A stretch of 13,065 nt of DNA, taken from Litorivivens sp041625495 (lineage in GTDB: Bacteria > Pseudomonadota > Gammaproteobacteria > Pseudomonadales > Spongiibacteraceae). The translations under genes and the position numbers were made by a program. Location of the stretch: contig NZ_JBFJTH010000107.1 of the NCBI RefSeq assembly GCF_041625495.1, positions 1 through 13,065 of the forward strand, read 5' to 3'. Below are positions 12,571 through 13,065 of the stretch, in pieces. The notes below the pieces were generated by a model. It had not been told where the DNA came from and searched no databases. It worked only from the letters and a program-made list of their open reading frames with translations. Position 1 is the stretch's first letter. Every line of letters begins with the position of its first letter.

Positions 12571-13065
12571 GGCGCAATGGTTAATGCACAGCGTCGCAAT
12601 GGCAGTCGAGCGCAAGCGAGAAGAAGTAATTTACGTATCCAATCGAGGCAGTAAAGGCATACTCGATCTATTTCTGAACAAACAGTGGCGTTATCAAGGA
12701 GAGCAGCTTGGTACACAGCTAGCGTGTTCATTGCTGCTATTGTGTACTGTCATTGCAATGTTTATATCGTGTAAGTCGCGGTATTGAAGGGCAGGGATGT
12801 GGATCGCCCGTGTATTCTCGCGAAGCGTATGACAGTCGATTAACGCCGTCAGCATCTATCAGAGATTTTTTAGTAACTTTTCGGTCGGCAGGTTAGTGGG
12901 TAACTCTATTCGGTAGAGGGTGGATTTGGTTGACAGGAATGTCCCCGCTCCGGAGAATGAAGCTCTCTCTAGGGGGCGCAATGATCGATATCGGTCGTCT
13001 GGGCGTACAATCGTCGCTCAGAAATAACTAAAATCAGCTATCGGCTTTTCCGGAGCGGTAATACC
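12571..13065. other. Noncoding stretch after the aminotransferase, no convincing gene
   Basis: About 495 bp without a supportable gene on either strand. A 62-codon plus-strand stretch (12599-12784) ends in a hydrophobic run but has no ribosome binding site. Small elements are a CTCTA/TAGAG hairpin with a TTCGG loop (12904-12918), a promoter-like TTGACA-N17-GAGAAT (12930-12958), and a 10-bp inverted repeat CCGCTCCGGA/TCCGGAGCGG (12945-12954 and 13049-13058). No intrinsic terminator for the aminotransferase was found. The tract may be the leader of a plus-strand gene beyond the window. Confidence 0.5.
12930..12958 (+). promoter_or_regulatory. Candidate promoter near the right edge
   Basis: A perfect TTGACA (12930-12935), a 17-nt spacer and GAGAAT (12953-12958, four of six) point rightward. 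The spacer end and -10 overlap the palindrome CTCCGGAG, so a regulator could act here. The target gene is outside the window. Confidence 0.35.

Noticed and set aside
12599..12784. Plus-strand ORF (about 62 residues) with a basic start and hydrophobic tail
   Set aside because: No SD before any ATG, low-information sequence and no recognisable family; kept only as part of the noncoding description.

Overview
The window is a chromosomal housekeeping segment from a gammaproteobacterium, probably marine and related to the Pseudomonadales/Cellvibrionales. The order dksA, gluQRS, cbrX, cbrA, cbrB, [intergenic], pcnB, folK, panB, panC, panD matches, as I recall it, the Pseudomonas chromosome. An extra deoxynucleoside kinase gene between folK and panB points away from Pseudomonas itself. 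No mobile element, CRISPR array, rRNA or tRNA is visible. All genes read on the minus strand except one aminotransferase.

Left part (1-4580): a vitamin and RNA-processing cluster, read right to left. pcnB (poly(A) polymerase), folK (folate), a deoxynucleoside kinase and panB (pantothenate) are tightly packed. A strong intrinsic terminator follows panB. After about 290 bp of noncoding DNA come panC and the first codons of panD, so panCD probably has its own promoter.

Middle (4581-9770): cbrX-cbrA-cbrB, a two-component system in which a transporter-like histidine kinase controls a sigma-54 activator. The 535-bp gap between cbrB and pcnB is where Pseudomonas carries the small RNA crcZ. The same parts can be read here on the minus strand: TGTTAC-type sites (5015-5062), a near-consensus sigma-54 promoter with GG-N10-GC (4925-4938), a tract of about 60 nt rich in AAN triplets of the kind bound by the distal face of Hfq (4854-4912), and a hairpin with a pyrimidine-rich tail (4804-4836). 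I read this as a compact CrcZ-like decoy RNA, the output arm of a carbon catabolite repression circuit.

Right part (9795-13065): gluQRS and dksA on minus, then a class I/II PLP aminotransferase on plus, then about 495 bp with no convincing gene.

The main observation is the distribution of TGTTAC/GTAACA. By hand count eight of ten exact copies lie in roughly 1.75 kb of noncoding DNA: three between panB and panC, two ahead of the small RNA, two between cbrA and cbrB, and one ahead of the aminotransferase. This suggests that CbrB (or a regulator with the same half-site) acts at several promoters here, including a link between carbon status and pantothenate synthesis that I do not know to be described.
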